Shown piece after piece: positions 21,019 through 30,799 of a DNA stretch of 64,000 nucleotides. The position numbers were made by a program, and so were the translations under genes. The notes under the pieces were generated by a model. It searched no databases. It was not told the DNA's origin and saw nothing but the letters and a program-made list of their open reading frames with translations. Each line of letters starts with the position of its first letter. Positions within the stretch are counted from its first letter, which is position 1. Source of the DNA: Rhodococcus sp. AW25M09 (GTDB taxonomy: Bacteria; Actinomycetota; Actinomycetes; Mycobacteriales; Mycobacteriaceae); NCBI RefSeq assembly GCF_000333955.1, contig NZ_CAPS01000081.1, positions 1-64,000 on the forward strand, written 5' to 3'.

Positions 21019-21056
21019 ACGCCACGGACGAACAAGTCGGGCGTATCCACTCGCGG

Positions 21057-21149
21057 GGTCGTTCCGCAGGCTCCACTCCTGTCCATCCCGGGTCGTTCCG
21101 CAGGCTCCACTCCTGTCCATCCCGGGTCGTTCCGCAGGCTCCACTCCTG
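21057..21149. repeat. Tandem 34-bp direct repeat (2.7 units) upstream of jetA
   Basis: A 25-bp element containing TCCGCAGGCTCCACTCC occurs at 21057-21081, 21091-21115 and 21125-21149, separated by an identical 9-bp spacer (tccatcccg). The period is exactly 34 bp. The last copy ends 6 bp before the predicted jetA -10 box. The same core occurs twice more at 35482-35539. The array may be an operator, a RNA element, or a dispersed intergenic repeat. Confidence 0.9.
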
Positions 21150-21155
21150 ACCCCC

Positions 21156-21161
21156 TACCCT
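21156..21161 (+). promoter_or_regulatory. Leaderless -10 box of the jet operon
   Basis: TACCCT with 6 nt to the GTG at 21168. The -35 region would fall inside the third repeat copy; no clear -35 hexamer is visible. Confidence 0.5.
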
Positions 21162-21167
21162 GTTCCA

Positions 21168-22690
21168 GTGAGCGATTCAGGTGAGGACACGGGGGTGGGC
21201 GCCGCGAACGCGTTCGTCGAGGAAGACCGCCTCGGTCTCTTTTCGTTCGCCGTCGCCGAGAAGCGATCCGAATACCTGGCCGTCCTGCGCGCATTCGACA
21301 CGGCTCGCGCGAACTACGTGGTGCTGTTGCACTCGGGAGACGTAGCCGACCTCCTCGCGCGTGGGACCGGTCGGCAGGAACCGCTGACGGCGCTCGACAT
21401 CGCCCCCCTGCTCGATCAGCTGCACGCGTGGGGCCTGCTCGAGCGCAGCTACGACGGCACCCGGGCCGCGACCCTCGCCGAGTACCGCAACCGCCATTTC
21501 GTCTATCAGTTCGGTCAGGCCGGTTACAAGGCCTATCGAGCGGTCGAGGACGTGCTCGGCGCTCGCCTGGACGACGCCTCGCTGTCGCGGCTGGTGTTGC
21601 CCGAGCTGCTGGCCGATATGCACGAGCTGGCCGAGGCGAACCGACAGAAAGACGGCGATCGGATCTACCGAAAACTCAGTCGTCTCGATTCGACGCTGTC
21701 GGAAATGGCGACCCGCGCGGCACATTTCTATCTCGTGCTGGGTGACCTGGTGCGCACCACCGAGATCACTCCCGAGTCCTTCCTGGTCCACAAGGACGCG
21801 CTGCTGACACACATGCGCGAGTTCAGCTCGGACCTCACGCGCTACGCCCCGAAGCTCGCCGAGGCGATCGCACTCGTCGAGGCAACCGGCATCGACGATC
21901 TCATCGAGCGCGCCGCCGTGAGCGACGAACGTGTGTTTCTCACCGTGACCGAACGGCAGGCCGACTGGACCGATCGCTGGGCCGGGCTGTCGCACTGGTT
22001 CGTCTCGGCCGAGTCCGAACTCAGCGAGTCCGAGCGCCTTCGCGAAGGCACGATGAGCGCGATCGCCGCCGTGCTGTCGCTGCTGCGTCGTGTCACCGAG
22101 ACCCGCAAAGGCGGCGTCAGCCGCGAAAGTCAACTGCGCCACCTGGCCGGATGGTTTGCTGCCGCACCTACCGAAGACAGCGCGCACGCGCTGTTCCACG
22201 CCGTGTTCGGCCTCGGCAGACCTCGGCACCTGTCGATGGTCCACCCCGATGCCGACATCATTTCGACGTCCAGGTCCTGGTGGGAGGCACCGCCGGTCGA
22301 GATCTCGCGGACCTTGGCCGAGACCGGCCGAACCCCACCCCCGGCGTGCCGGGCCGGGTACAGCGCAACGACGGTGGCATCCGGCGACTCCGCGAACAGC
22401 AGCTCGACGCGCAGCGTTCGCGCAGTGCCGCGGCGCAGTCGTTGGCCTCCACAGGAATTCACGACCGCGTTCTGAACGAGCAGGAAACCGAGGTGCTGCT
22501 GAGCCTGTTGAACGCTGCCTTGACGGCGCGGGTACGCGTGAGTGGACGCACTTCGGACTCGTCCGGATCGGACAGTGGGGTGCGACTGACCCTGAGCGAC
22601 AGCGACCGATCGACGATCGTGCGGACCACCCGCGGTCGACTGCATCTGGACCGGCTCTCGCTCGACGTCAGTGAGGTCGCTCGCCGATGA
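21168..22690 (+). CDS. jetA: Wadjet type II JetA (TIGR02677/DUF2397), frameshifted as read
   Basis: JetA is the kleisin-like subunit of the Wadjet SMC complex. Residues 1 to about 388 read in one frame from GTG 21168 (LGLFSFAVAEKRSEYLAVLR through PPVEISRTLAETGRT) and that frame stops at 22475. The family's C-terminal part (TPGVPGRVQRNDGGIRRL, then a wHTH-like end) continues in the -1 frame to the TGA at 22690, which overlaps the jetB ATG (ATGA). The junction is in a C-rich run at about 22331-22343, consistent with one missing C. It may be a real inactivating deletion, a sequencing error, or less likely a programmed frameshift. The first frame alone would give a 435-residue protein with a foreign tail. 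Confidence 0.85.
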
Positions 22691-24120
22691 GAGCTCGCGA
22701 AATCTCCTCCCTCGCACTGGATTCCTACCAGCGTGCCGCCAGGGTGGCGCTGTCGAATCACCTGGTGACCACCACATATCCCGATCGAATAGCCCTCCCT
22801 CTTCTGCGCAGATGGGCAACCGAGCTGCGCGAGGACCTGCTCGAGCTGTTCGGGTATCGGCTCGAGGTCACCGAAACCACCGCGCGCCTGTTCCCGGTGA
22901 TCGACCGACTCGACGACAGCCAACCCGCCCGGACGTCGACCGACCGAATCTTCGACCGTCGCAGATACGCGTATCTTTCGCTGGCACTGGCGGCACTCGG
23001 TCGAGCGGGCAACCAGATCACACTCTCCGAGCTCGCCGATCACGTTGCGGCAGAGGCGAGCCAAGTCGACGGAGTCGAGCTGACGACCGATCGAGCGAGC
23101 GACAGAGATGCCTTCGTCGACGCGATCGGCTGGCTCGCGACCCGCGGTGCGATCGCCTTGGCCGACGGCGACGCATCAGGCTGGGCCAACAATCCGTCCG
23201 CAGGTGAGGCCCTCTACGACATCGACCGTCCGGTGGTCGTCGCGATGTTCCGTCCGCCCCGTGCCGTCCAGCATCTGCGCTCGATTCGCGGATTGCTGGC
23301 AGGCTCGGACGCTCCGCTCGAACCCGACGATCTCGATTCCGAGCGTACTGATCCCGAGCGCCCGGCAGACCCGAAGGAAACGCTGCGGTCGGTGCGCCGA
23401 GCACTGGTCGAACAGCCGGTTGTCTACCTGACCGACCTGGATCGGGACGCCCGCGCTGCGCTGGCCGCGTCTCGCACTGTTGCGGATGTCGAGTTGCTCA
23501 CGGGCCTCGTTGCCGAGCGTCGCTCCGAGGGAGTGGCTCTCATCGATACTTCGGGCCGACTGTCGGATTACCGATTCCCCAGTACCGGAACCATTGCTCA
23601 GGTCGCGTTGTTGATTGCGGGTGAAATCTCGGATCGGGTGATCGATCCCGATGCACCGGCGCTGGCGGCCTATCCGCTGCCCGACGGCGATGCCCTGATC
23701 GAACAGTTGGACCGAGCCATCCCTGACGGCGGAATCTTCGGCGATCTTGCCGAGTTCGGGTTTCCCTCCGATGCAACGACATTCGCCGATGCCGACAGCA
23801 GGCAACAGTACCCACTGATCGAAGACAGCTGGCTCGTGACGGTGGTCGATGATCTCGTCGAACGATTCGGCCGCACCTTCGCCGCCCAGTGGCAGACCGA
23901 TCGGGACGGTCTACGGCTGCGAGCACTCGCTCTGCTGCATCGGCTTCGCCTCGTACACAGCGTATCCGGCGGAGTGTTGGTGCTTCCGGTGATCGCGCGG
24001 TACCGAGACGTCATGGTCAGTGTGCGCGATCGAACCCCGCAGGATTCGTTGTTCGCCGCCGAGAAACCCGTCAGTACCGAACAGCCCGTCAGTATCGAAT
24101 CGTCCGAAGCAGAGGATTGA
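22687..24120 (+). CDS. jetB: Wadjet type II JetB (TIGR02678/DUF2398)
   Basis: A 477-residue protein of the DUF2398 family, the KITE-like winged-helix subunit that bridges JetA and the JetC heads, comparable to MukE. Recognisable elements: an N-terminal region with LALDSYQRAARVALSNHL and LPLLRRWATELREDL, DRRRYAYLSLALAALGRAG in the first winged helix, and a C-terminal segment RLRALALLHRLRLVHSVSGG. It starts on the stop of the jetA -1 frame (ATGA) and ends 4 bp before jetC. Longer than the usual family size of about 380, because of inserts in the middle. Confidence 0.88.
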   Translation: MRAREISSLALDSYQRAARVALSNHLVTTTYPDRIALPLLRRWATELREDLLELFGYRLEVTETTARLFPVIDRLDDSQPARTSTDRIFDRRRYAYLSLALAALGRAGNQITLSELADHVAAEASQVDGVELTTDRASDRDAFVDAIGWLATRGAIALADGDASGWANNPSAGEALYDIDRPVVVAMFRPPRAVQHLRSIRGLLAGSDAPLEPDDLDSERTDPERPADPKETLRSVRRALVEQPVVYLTDLDRDARAALAASRTVADVELLTGLVAERRSEGVALIDTSGRLSDYRFPSTGTIAQVALLIAGEISDRVIDPDAPALAAYPLPDGDALIEQLDRAIPDGGIFGDLAEFGFPSDATTFADADSRQQYPLIEDSWLVTVVDDLVERFGRTFAAQWQTDRDGLRLRALALLHRLRLVHSVSGGVLVLPVIARYRDVMVSVRDRTPQDSLFAAEKPVSTEQPVSIESSEAED

Positions 24121-24124
24121 GTAG

Positions 24125-27100
24125 ATGACCGCACACTCGAATCGCTTTCGGCCCACGCGAGCAGGAATCGTCAACCTGTGGGACTACCGCGATCAAGAGT
24201 TTTCTTTTGCGGACGGTCGCCTGGTGTTGCGCGGACCCAATGGGTCCGGCAAGACCAAAGCGCTCGAGGTGCTGTTTCCCTTCGTTCTGGACGGCCGGAT
24301 CGAACCTCGACGACTCAATCCTTTTGCCGGAGAAGAGCGGACGATGAAATCGAACCTGCTCTATCGGGGGCAGGAAAGCGCACACTCGTACGTGTGGATG
24401 GAGTTCGGTCGCGGTTCACGCGAGGACCCCGAATCGGTGACCGTCGGAATCGGAATGCGGGCCAGTCGGCACAACGACAAGGTGACCCGCTGGTACTTCG
24501 TGGCCGACGGCCGGGTGGGCGTGGACTTCTCGCTGTTGGGTTCCGACGACCGGCCGTTGACGAAGAAGCAACTCGGTGAGCAGCTGGGCACCGACGCCCT
24601 GACGGACCGCCCGGTCGACTACCGCGCCGCGATCGATGCCCGGATGTTCGGGCTCGGCACCCAACGCTATGACCAGCTCATCAATTTGATTCTGACCCTT
24701 CGCCGTCCGCAGCTGGCCAAGAATCTGGACCCCAAGGGTCTGTCTCAGTCATTGACCGACGGTCTGCGTCCGCTGGACGAGCAATTGGTGCTCGAGGCTG
24801 CCCGCTCCTTCAGCGATATGGAAGAAGTGGGACGTGCGCTGGAAGGTTTGGCGCAAGCCGATCACGCCGCGACGAACTTCGTCTCGGTGTATTCCAAATA
24901 CCTTCGGGTACAAACACGTTCGGATGTGGAGCAGGTCTCGCGTCGACTCGAGGCGGTGACGCACGCAACCACCGCGCACTTCGCGGCTGCGGCCCTGAAG
25001 GATCGGCGTCTGCTGGAGCGATCAGCGGCAGAAGTTCGGTTCGACGAGGCCGAACGCGCTCTGGATCAGGCCGTCGCCGACCGCGAGACGCTGCAGCGCT
25101 CGAGCGCCTACGAGGGCAAGCAGCAACTCGACGACCTGGCCGAGTCGGCTGCGAAGCTGGAGATCTCGACGGCCCAACAGGCCGAACGGGCCCGCAAGGC
25201 ACAAGGTGATCTGGCACAGCGCACCACCGAGGCTGCCCGAGCCGACTCCGAGCTTCGCGACTCGGTAGCCGGGGTGAGCCGGGCCGAGGAAGAATTGCAG
25301 ACTGCGGCCGAGGACGCCGGTATTTTCTGGACTCCCCTGCCAGGTACGGCCCGAAGCGATCAGATCAGTACGGCACTGCGCGGGCACGCCGAAGAGCGCG
25401 ATGGCGACGTACGGGCGGTGCGCGAGGCACTGGGAACCGTCGAGAAGGCATCGACAGAACGCGCCCGTGCGGAGAAGGCGGCATCCAAGGCCCGGGAGTT
25501 GCTCGAGGCGGCTACGACAGCGGTCACCGAGGCCGAAGCTGCCGTCGACCTGGAGAAGGCGCACTTCGCCACCGGCCTACGGGCGTGGTGGTCGACCAAT
25601 TCGGCGCTGTATTCCTCCGCGGGCATTACCTCGGCCACCTTCGAAGCACTCGACGCTGCGCTGAAAGACATCGGCGACGACGACGCCCCGAGCCTCGAAT
25701 CCGTTCTCGCCGATCGGACAGCCGACGGAGTCGACGCGATTCGTGCCAGGCAAGCACAGGCGCGCGTCGACGTGACCACCCGGACAGCCGAGCTGAACGC
25801 GCTGAACGACGAATCGGCACTGGTGCGGGCCCAACACGACGACGCGCCGCCGTCGTTCGCCGCCCGGACCGACACCCGTGTGGATCTCTCGGGAGCGCCG
25901 CTATGGCAGCTGGTTCGTTTTGCCGACGCGGTCTGCCCAGCCGATGCGGCCGGAATCGAATCCGCGCTGCAAGCAGCGAATCTGCTCGACGGCTGGATCC
26001 ATCCGGTCGACGACTTTCCGCTCGAGTCCGCCTCGGAGCAGTACCTCGCTCCGCTGGCCGAGGCCACACGACCGACCGGCACCACGTTGGCGTCGGTTCT
26101 CGAACCCGAGCCCGGCACCGCCGTCCCGGAATCTCGCGTCCTCGCCGTGCTCGAGTCCGTTGCACTGCACCGGGACGACGGAGCGGCCCCAGGTGGTTCG
26201 GTTTCGGTGGGCGTCGACGGCCGGTACTTCCAGGGTGTGCAGCAGGGTCGTCACGCCAAATCCGATGCCGAGTACATCGGCGCCACGGCGCGGGCGCGTC
26301 GGCGTCAGCAACGTATCGCCGAGCTCGATATCGCCATCGATGCCGCGACCGAAGCGTTGGCAACCGCGACCGTAGAAGAACAGGCTGCGCGCGAGCTGGT
26401 GCAGGCGCTCAACGCTGCCGCGAAGCGACTCCCCCGAGCGACGTCCATCGTGAAGGCGCAGCGTGCGGTCACTGCCGCCGCCGGCGCACTGCGGACCTCC
26501 AAGGACAGTTCTGCAGCAGCTGACCGCGAATTCGATCAGGCAATCGCAGACCTGTCGGCGAAGGAGAAACAGCTGCGCACCGCAGCGGTGGCGCACCGCA
26601 CCCCGCACATCGGTCGCGACATCGATGCGCTCGCAGCGGCGATCAGGCATTTCGAGCATCAGGGCTCGGCGGTGATTCGCAAGCGTGCCGATCACACACG
26701 CGAGGCCGAGCGTGCCCGCGAGGCGATGAACCGACTCGACGAAGCATCCGGACTGGCCGAGGAGCTCGCCGAGGAGGCTGCGATAGCAGACGAGAGCTAC
26801 CGGCAGCAGGTCCAACGCCTGGAGTTACTGACCGAGAAGCTCGGTGCTACCGCCGAACAGATCGACACCGATCTCGACAACGCACGTGAGCGCATCGAGA
26901 AGTGCCGCGCCGAGCAGCGGGCCGCACGAAAAGCGGACAAGGAAGCCGGAGAGGCGATCGGCAAGGCGGAGGGTGCATGCAACACAGCGCTCGAAAGCCT
27001 GCGAGGGGCAGTCACCGAAACCCTCGGTGATGCCGGGCGTCTCGCGCCGTACGCCCGCAAGGACCTGCTCACCATCCTCGGCGTTCACGACGTGTACGCC

Positions 27101-28309
27101 TGGCCTGCCAGCGAATCGGCCTGGCTGACGGTGGAACAGATCCTGTATCGAGTCCAGCAGGCCGACGGCCCCGACGACGAGGTTCCGGTGCTACCACCGG
27201 TGGTGCGCGCGCTGCATTCGGCACTCGATGCGGCAACGGCATCGGTGAAGGTCAGTGATTCGAGCCGAAAGTCCACTCGTACCGCTCTGACCAGTGCGTT
27301 GCAGGAGTTCGACTCACAGCTCGCCGCCTCGGGTCAGGACTACCGCCTGCAGTGGGATGCTCCGGACGGTTTGACGGTGGTTCGCGTGCAGGACGAGCAG
27401 GGCTATTCGTCGGTCGGCGACTTCGCGGACAGAATCGGTGCGGCCAGGTCCGATCAGGAGCTGTTGCTGACCGAGCAGGAGCGCCGCATTCTCGAGGATG
27501 CGCTGTTGACCGGTCTGGCGCAGCAGATTCACGAGCGAACTGTCGACGCGCGCGAGCTCATCGCGCAGATGTCCGCCGAGATGAAGCAGCGCCGGATGTC
27601 CTCGGGAAACACTATCGGTGTGCACTGGGTGTTGGCCGACAACCTCGACGACGGTGCCCGGGCGGTATCGAAGATGCTCGATCGAGACGCATCGGCGCTC
27701 AACCAGGACGATCTGGCCGCGATGCGAGCCCATTTCGCGTCGGAGATCAGGGTTGCTCGCGCAGCGCATCCGGAGCGGTCGTACCCCGAGATCCTGTCGA
27801 CGACACTGGACTATCGCCGCTGGCGCGTATTCGCCTTCACCCTCATCAGTGGTGACGGGAACGAGGATCGCCTGACCGTTGCACGTCACAGTGCCCTCTC
27901 GGGCGGCGAACAGTCGGTCTCACTTCATCTCCCACTGTTCGCTGCGGCACACGTCATGCTCTCGTCCGCCGATCCGCACTCGCCCCGACTGCTTGCCCTC
28001 GACGAAGCGTTCGCCGGTGTCGACGACAACGGGCGCAGCGAATTGCTCGGGCTCAGTGTGCAATTCGATCTGGACCTGTTCATGACCGGATACGACCTGT
28101 GGATCACCTACGCGGACGTCCCTGGCTGCGCGCACTACGATCTGGCCCATTCGACCGCCGAAAACACTGTGAGCGCAGCACTTCTGGTGTGGGAGAACGG
28201 CGAACTGTTCGCCGAACACGACGGCACCGACCTTGCTGCCGCGCTCGGCTCGCCGTTGACGCGTCGTGTTCCGACCCCGACCGAAGGTGGGCTGGAGTTT
28301 GACCGATAA
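24125..28309 (+). CDS. jetC: Wadjet type II JetC, SMC-like ATPase (TIGR02680)
   Basis: A 1394-residue SMC/MukB-like ATPase. Walker A GPNGSGKT is at residues 37-44, preceded by the family start FRPTRAGIVNLWDY. The middle (about 270-1150) is two long Ala/Glu/Arg-rich coiled-coil arms around a hinge-like region (about 560-760). The C-terminal head has ABC signature LSGGEQ (about 1258) and Walker B LLALDEAFAGVD (about 1289). Two ATPases with JetA and JetB form a loop-extruding complex that recognises small circular DNA. Domain limits are approximate. It overlaps the start of jetD. Confidence 0.93.
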   Translation: MTAHSNRFRPTRAGIVNLWDYRDQEFSFADGRLVLRGPNGSGKTKALEVLFPFVLDGRIEPRRLNPFAGEERTMKSNLLYRGQESAHSYVWMEFGRGSREDPESVTVGIGMRASRHNDKVTRWYFVADGRVGVDFSLLGSDDRPLTKKQLGEQLGTDALTDRPVDYRAAIDARMFGLGTQRYDQLINLILTLRRPQLAKNLDPKGLSQSLTDGLRPLDEQLVLEAARSFSDMEEVGRALEGLAQADHAATNFVSVYSKYLRVQTRSDVEQVSRRLEAVTHATTAHFAAAALKDRRLLERSAAEVRFDEAERALDQAVADRETLQRSSAYEGKQQLDDLAESAAKLEISTAQQAERARKAQGDLAQRTTEAARADSELRDSVAGVSRAEEELQTAAEDAGIFWTPLPGTARSDQISTALRGHAEERDGDVRAVREALGTVEKASTERARAEKAASKARELLEAATTAVTEAEAAVDLEKAHFATGLRAWWSTNSALYSSAGITSATFEALDAALKDIGDDDAPSLESVLADRTADGVDAIRARQAQARVDVTTRTAELNALNDESALVRAQHDDAPPSFAARTDTRVDLSGAPLWQLVRFADAVCPADAAGIESALQAANLLDGWIHPVDDFPLESASEQYLAPLAEATRPTGTTLASVLEPEPGTAVPESRVLAVLESVALHRDDGAAPGGSVSVGVDGRYFQGVQQGRHAKSDAEYIGATARARRRQQRIAELDIAIDAATEALATATVEEQAARELVQALNAAAKRLPRATSIVKAQRAVTAAAGALRTSKDSSAAADREFDQAIADLSAKEKQLRTAAVAHRTPHIGRDIDALAAAIRHFEHQGSAVIRKRADHTREAERAREAMNRLDEASGLAEELAEEAAIADESYRQQVQRLELLTEKLGATAEQIDTDLDNARERIEKCRAEQRAARKADKEAGEAIGKAEGACNTALESLRGAVTETLGDAGRLAPYARKDLLTILGVHDVYAWPASESAWLTVEQILYRVQQADGPDDEVPVLPPVVRALHSALDAATASVKVSDSSRKSTRTALTSALQEFDSQLAASGQDYRLQWDAPDGLTVVRVQDEQGYSSVGDFADRIGAARSDQELLLTEQERRILEDALLTGLAQQIHERTVDARELIAQMSAEMKQRRMSSGNTIGVHWVLADNLDDGARAVSKMLDRDASALNQDDLAAMRAHFASEIRVARAAHPERSYPEILSTTLDYRRWRVFAFTLISGDGNEDRLTVARHSALSGGEQSVSLHLPLFAAAHVMLSSADPHSPRLLALDEAFAGVDDNGRSELLGLSVQFDLDLFMTGYDLWITYADVPGCAHYDLAHSTAENTVSAALLVWENGELFAEHDGTDLAAALGSPLTRRVPTPTEGGLEFDR

Positions 28310-29537
28310 CAGCGAGTGGCGGGGCAGCGCCGAATTGGCAGCCCTCCTGGATGCAGCGCGAAAGAAGTTGGAGGCCAACTGGCTTCGCGTCGGCGGCAAC
28401 ATCACCGTGGATTTGAGCGACGCGCCGGAATTGTGGCGCCTGTGCAGCGCGATCTCACGCTCGAATTCCAGTCTGCATTCCCGGGCGCGGAGTACCCGGC
28501 TCGACCTCCAACGGTTCGACGAGTGGCTCAGTCATTCGCTCAACGGTGGCCTCGGACTGATCGACACCCTCACCCAGCAAGCGCCGTTGCAGGACAAGAA
28601 GCGCATCGCGGCGGACAAGGCTCAGGTGCGCTCGGACGCGCTGGAACGAGCCAGGGAGGTACTCGGCGGCGGAACCGATCGCGAATGGATCGAACATTGG
28701 ATCGCATCGCTGCTCAACCAGGACGGCACCCTCGGCGGACGCGTCGCCGTCGATGCGTTGGCGGTGGCCACGCAGGTGCTCGCTCGGCTTCCGGTGGACG
28801 GGCTGTCTCTGACCGAGCTCGCGGAACTGGCCAGCGGAGACACCAAGGCTCTCTCGGGTGGCGGTGCCCCGAAACTCGTTCTCGATGCGCTGTCGCTGCG
28901 CGAGAACGTGCCTCGCCCCGTCGATCCCGTCGGGATCAGGTCACTGTGGGAAACCGCGGGGGTCTCGGTCGATGCGTTGTCCAGCCGCGTGCTGGTGCTC
29001 GGATACCGCGTCGAGGAGTCCCATACCGTTGCACGATGGTTGAACGAGGCCGCTGACGAGGGGGTTCCCTTTCCCGTCACAGTGGACATGCTCTCGCGCG
29101 GCGGACTCACCAACAGCGCGTCGGTCGTGTTCGTCTGCGAGAACGTCGCCGTGCTCGCCGCTGCGGCCCGCACTCTCGGCTCCGCGTGCGCAAGTCTGAT
29201 CTGCACCGACGGTCAGCCCTCCGCTGCGGTGCACCGACTGTTGGCTTCCCGTGCGCCGGGTACCACCATCCGCTGGCGGGCCGATTTCGACTGGGCCGGA
29301 GTGCACATGGTGACCCGGGCGGTCTCTCGGTACGACGCGGTACCGTGGCGAATGGACGTCGACTCCTACCGAGCCGCGCTGGACGCGCGGAACTCGGAGC
29401 CGTTGAAGGGGCATCCTACGGACAGCCCGTGGGCCCCGGAACTGGCTGCTGCTCTGCGCGATTCGGGTCGAGCAGTCATGGAAGAACGCCTGATCCCGGA
29501 CCTGTTGACGGATCTGCGCCTGGGGCCTGCGAACTAA
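28299..29537 (+). CDS. jetD: Wadjet type II JetD, Toprim nuclease (TIGR02679/DUF2399)
   Basis: About 412 residues, with an N-terminal arm domain and a C-terminal Toprim domain related to topoisomerase VI A/Spo11. The metal-binding Toprim residues are visible: Glu in [10 protein letters not shown] and the DxD of [10 protein letters not shown]. JetD is the effector that cleaves plasmid DNA stalled in the JetABC complex. The TTG at 28299 is chosen for AAGGTGGG 7 nt upstream; GTG 28287 and ATG 28266 are in-frame alternatives, all overlapping jetC. The stop overlaps the convergent mshC stop. Confidence 0.9.
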   Translation: MTDNSEWRGSAELAALLDAARKKLEANWLRVGGNITVDLSDAPELWRLCSAISRSNSSLHSRARSTRLDLQRFDEWLSHSLNGGLGLIDTLTQQAPLQDKKRIAADKAQVRSDALERAREVLGGGTDREWIEHWIASLLNQDGTLGGRVAVDALAVATQVLARLPVDGLSLTELAELASGDTKALSGGGAPKLVLDALSLRENVPRPVDPVGIRSLWETAGVSVDALSSRVLVLGYRVEESHTVARWLNEAADEGVPFPVTVDMLSRGGLTNSASVVFVCENVAVLAAAARTLGSACASLICTDGQPSAAVHRLLASRAPGTTIRWRADFDWAGVHMVTRAVSRYDAVPWRMDVDSYRAALDARNSEPLKGHPTDSPWAPELAAALRDSGRAVMEERLIPDLLTDLRLGPAN

Positions 29538-30775
29538 CGCAGCGGAACTCCGAGCAGCGCGTCGACGGCGTCGGCGAAAGCGCCGGGAGCGCCGGCGTCC
29601 GATCCACCTCGTTCGACTGCGAAGCTCGCCCACGCGTCGAGCGCATCGAGTGCCTTCGGTGTGTCGAGATCGTCTGCCAGATGTTGGCGCAACCGGTTGA
29701 TCACGTCGTCGGCCGACGCTGCGCTCTCGAGCGCCGCCGCTCGACGCCACAGTGCGAGCCTGGTGTGGGCGCGTTCGAGGACCTCGTCGGACCACGGGCG
29801 GTCCTGCCGATAGTGGCCGGCGAGCAGGCCGAGTCGCACGGCTGCGGAATCGACGTTCTCGGCGCGTAGCTTCGAGACGAACACCAGGTTGCCGCGGCTC
29901 TTGGACATCTTCTCGCCGTCCAGCCCGATCATTCCGGTGTGCACGTAATGCCGTGCGAAGCGGGGATCACCGGTGGCGGCCTCGGCGTGTGCGGCCGAGA
30001 ATTCGTGGTGCGGGAAGATGAGATCGCTTCCACCACCCTGAATGTCGAACCCAGATCCGATGCGATTGAGTGCAATGGCCGCGCATTCGACGTGCCAACC
30101 GGGCCGACCATCACCCCACGGCGAGGGCCACGACGGCTCACCCGGCCGCACCGAACGCCACAGCAACGCATCGAGAGGATCCCGCTTGCCGGCCCGATCC
30201 GGGTCGCCGCCACGTTCGGCGAAGAAAGTATCCATCGTGGGGCGGTCGTAGCCGGACTCGTAGCCGAACTGCTCGGTGGCGGCGACGCTGAAGTACACGT
30301 CGGGATACTCGGCATCCTCGACGACGTAGGCGGCGCCTGCCGCGACCAACTTCTCCACCAGTTCGACGACCTCGTCGACGGATTCGACGGCGCCGATGTA
30401 GTCGCGCGGCGGGATCACGCGCAACGCCTCCATATCGGAGCGGAAAAGTTCGATCTCGCGGGCACCCAGATCGCGCCAGTCCTCACCGTCACGGTCGGCG
30501 CGCTCGAACAGCGGATCATCGACGTCGGTGACGTTCTGAACGTAATGCACGTCCGTGCCCGCGTCCCGCCACAGACGGTTGATCAGATCGAACGTGAGGT
30601 AGGTCGCGGCATGTCCGAGGTGGGTGGCGTCGTACGGGGTGATTCCGCAGACGTACATCCGTGCCGTCGAACCCGGGGTGACCGGACGCACCTGGCGGTC
30701 TGCGGTGTCGAACAATCGAAGCGCGGGACCCTGCCCCGGAATTGTCGGGATTTCCGGGCTCGACCAAGAATGCAT
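29534..30775 (-). CDS. mshC: Mycothiol ligase MshC (cysteine:GlcN-Ins ligase)
   Basis: A 413-residue class I aminoacyl-tRNA-synthetase-like enzyme that joins cysteine to GlcN-inositol with ATP, the penultimate step of mycothiol synthesis. It has the zinc-site [10 protein letters not shown], the HIGH-like [23 protein letters not shown] and the KMSKSRGN loop. The N-terminal extension [14 protein letters not shown] and the lack of a tRNA-binding C-terminal domain separate it from CysRS. The last 4 bp overlap the jetD stop on the other strand. Confidence 0.96.
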   Translation of the reverse strand: MHSWSSPEIPTIPGQGPALRLFDTADRQVRPVTPGSTARMYVCGITPYDATHLGHAATYLTFDLINRLWRDAGTDVHYVQNVTDVDDPLFERADRDGEDWRDLGAREIELFRSDMEALRVIPPRDYIGAVESVDEVVELVEKLVAAGAAYVVEDAEYPDVYFSVAATEQFGYESGYDRPTMDTFFAERGGDPDRAGKRDPLDALLWRSVRPGEPSWPSPWGDGRPGWHVECAAIALNRIGSGFDIQGGGSDLIFPHHEFSAAHAEAATGDPRFARHYVHTGMIGLDGEKMSKSRGNLVFVSKLRAENVDSAAVRLGLLAGHYRQDRPWSDEVLERAHTRLALWRRAAALESAASADDVINRLRQHLADDLDTPKALDALDAWASFAVERGGSDAGAPGAFADAVDALLGVPLR

Positions 30776-30782
30776 GCAGCCG

Positions 30783-30788
30783 AGCCTA
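30783..30788 (-). promoter_or_regulatory. Leaderless -10 box of mshC
   Basis: Minus-strand TAGGCT with 7 nt to the mshC ATG. Confidence 0.6.
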
Positions 30789-30799
30789 TCCGAGCCCGA

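Noticed and set aside
21057-21149. Possible CRISPR array
   Set aside because: The 9-bp spacers are identical and far too short, only three copies exist and no cas genes are nearby; the RecB-like gene at 7802 is the conserved Rv2119 homologue and not cas4.
22331-22343. Programmed -1 ribosomal frameshift in jetA
   Set aside because: Not excluded, but no X_XXY_YYZ heptamer or obvious downstream hairpin was found, so a single-base loss or read error is preferred.
24125-28309. SbcC or chromosomal SMC/MukB repair ATPase
   Set aside because: The N-terminus FRPTRAGIVNLWDY and the linked DUF2397, DUF2398 and DUF2399 genes assign it to Wadjet JetC and not to SbcCD, RecN or Smc.
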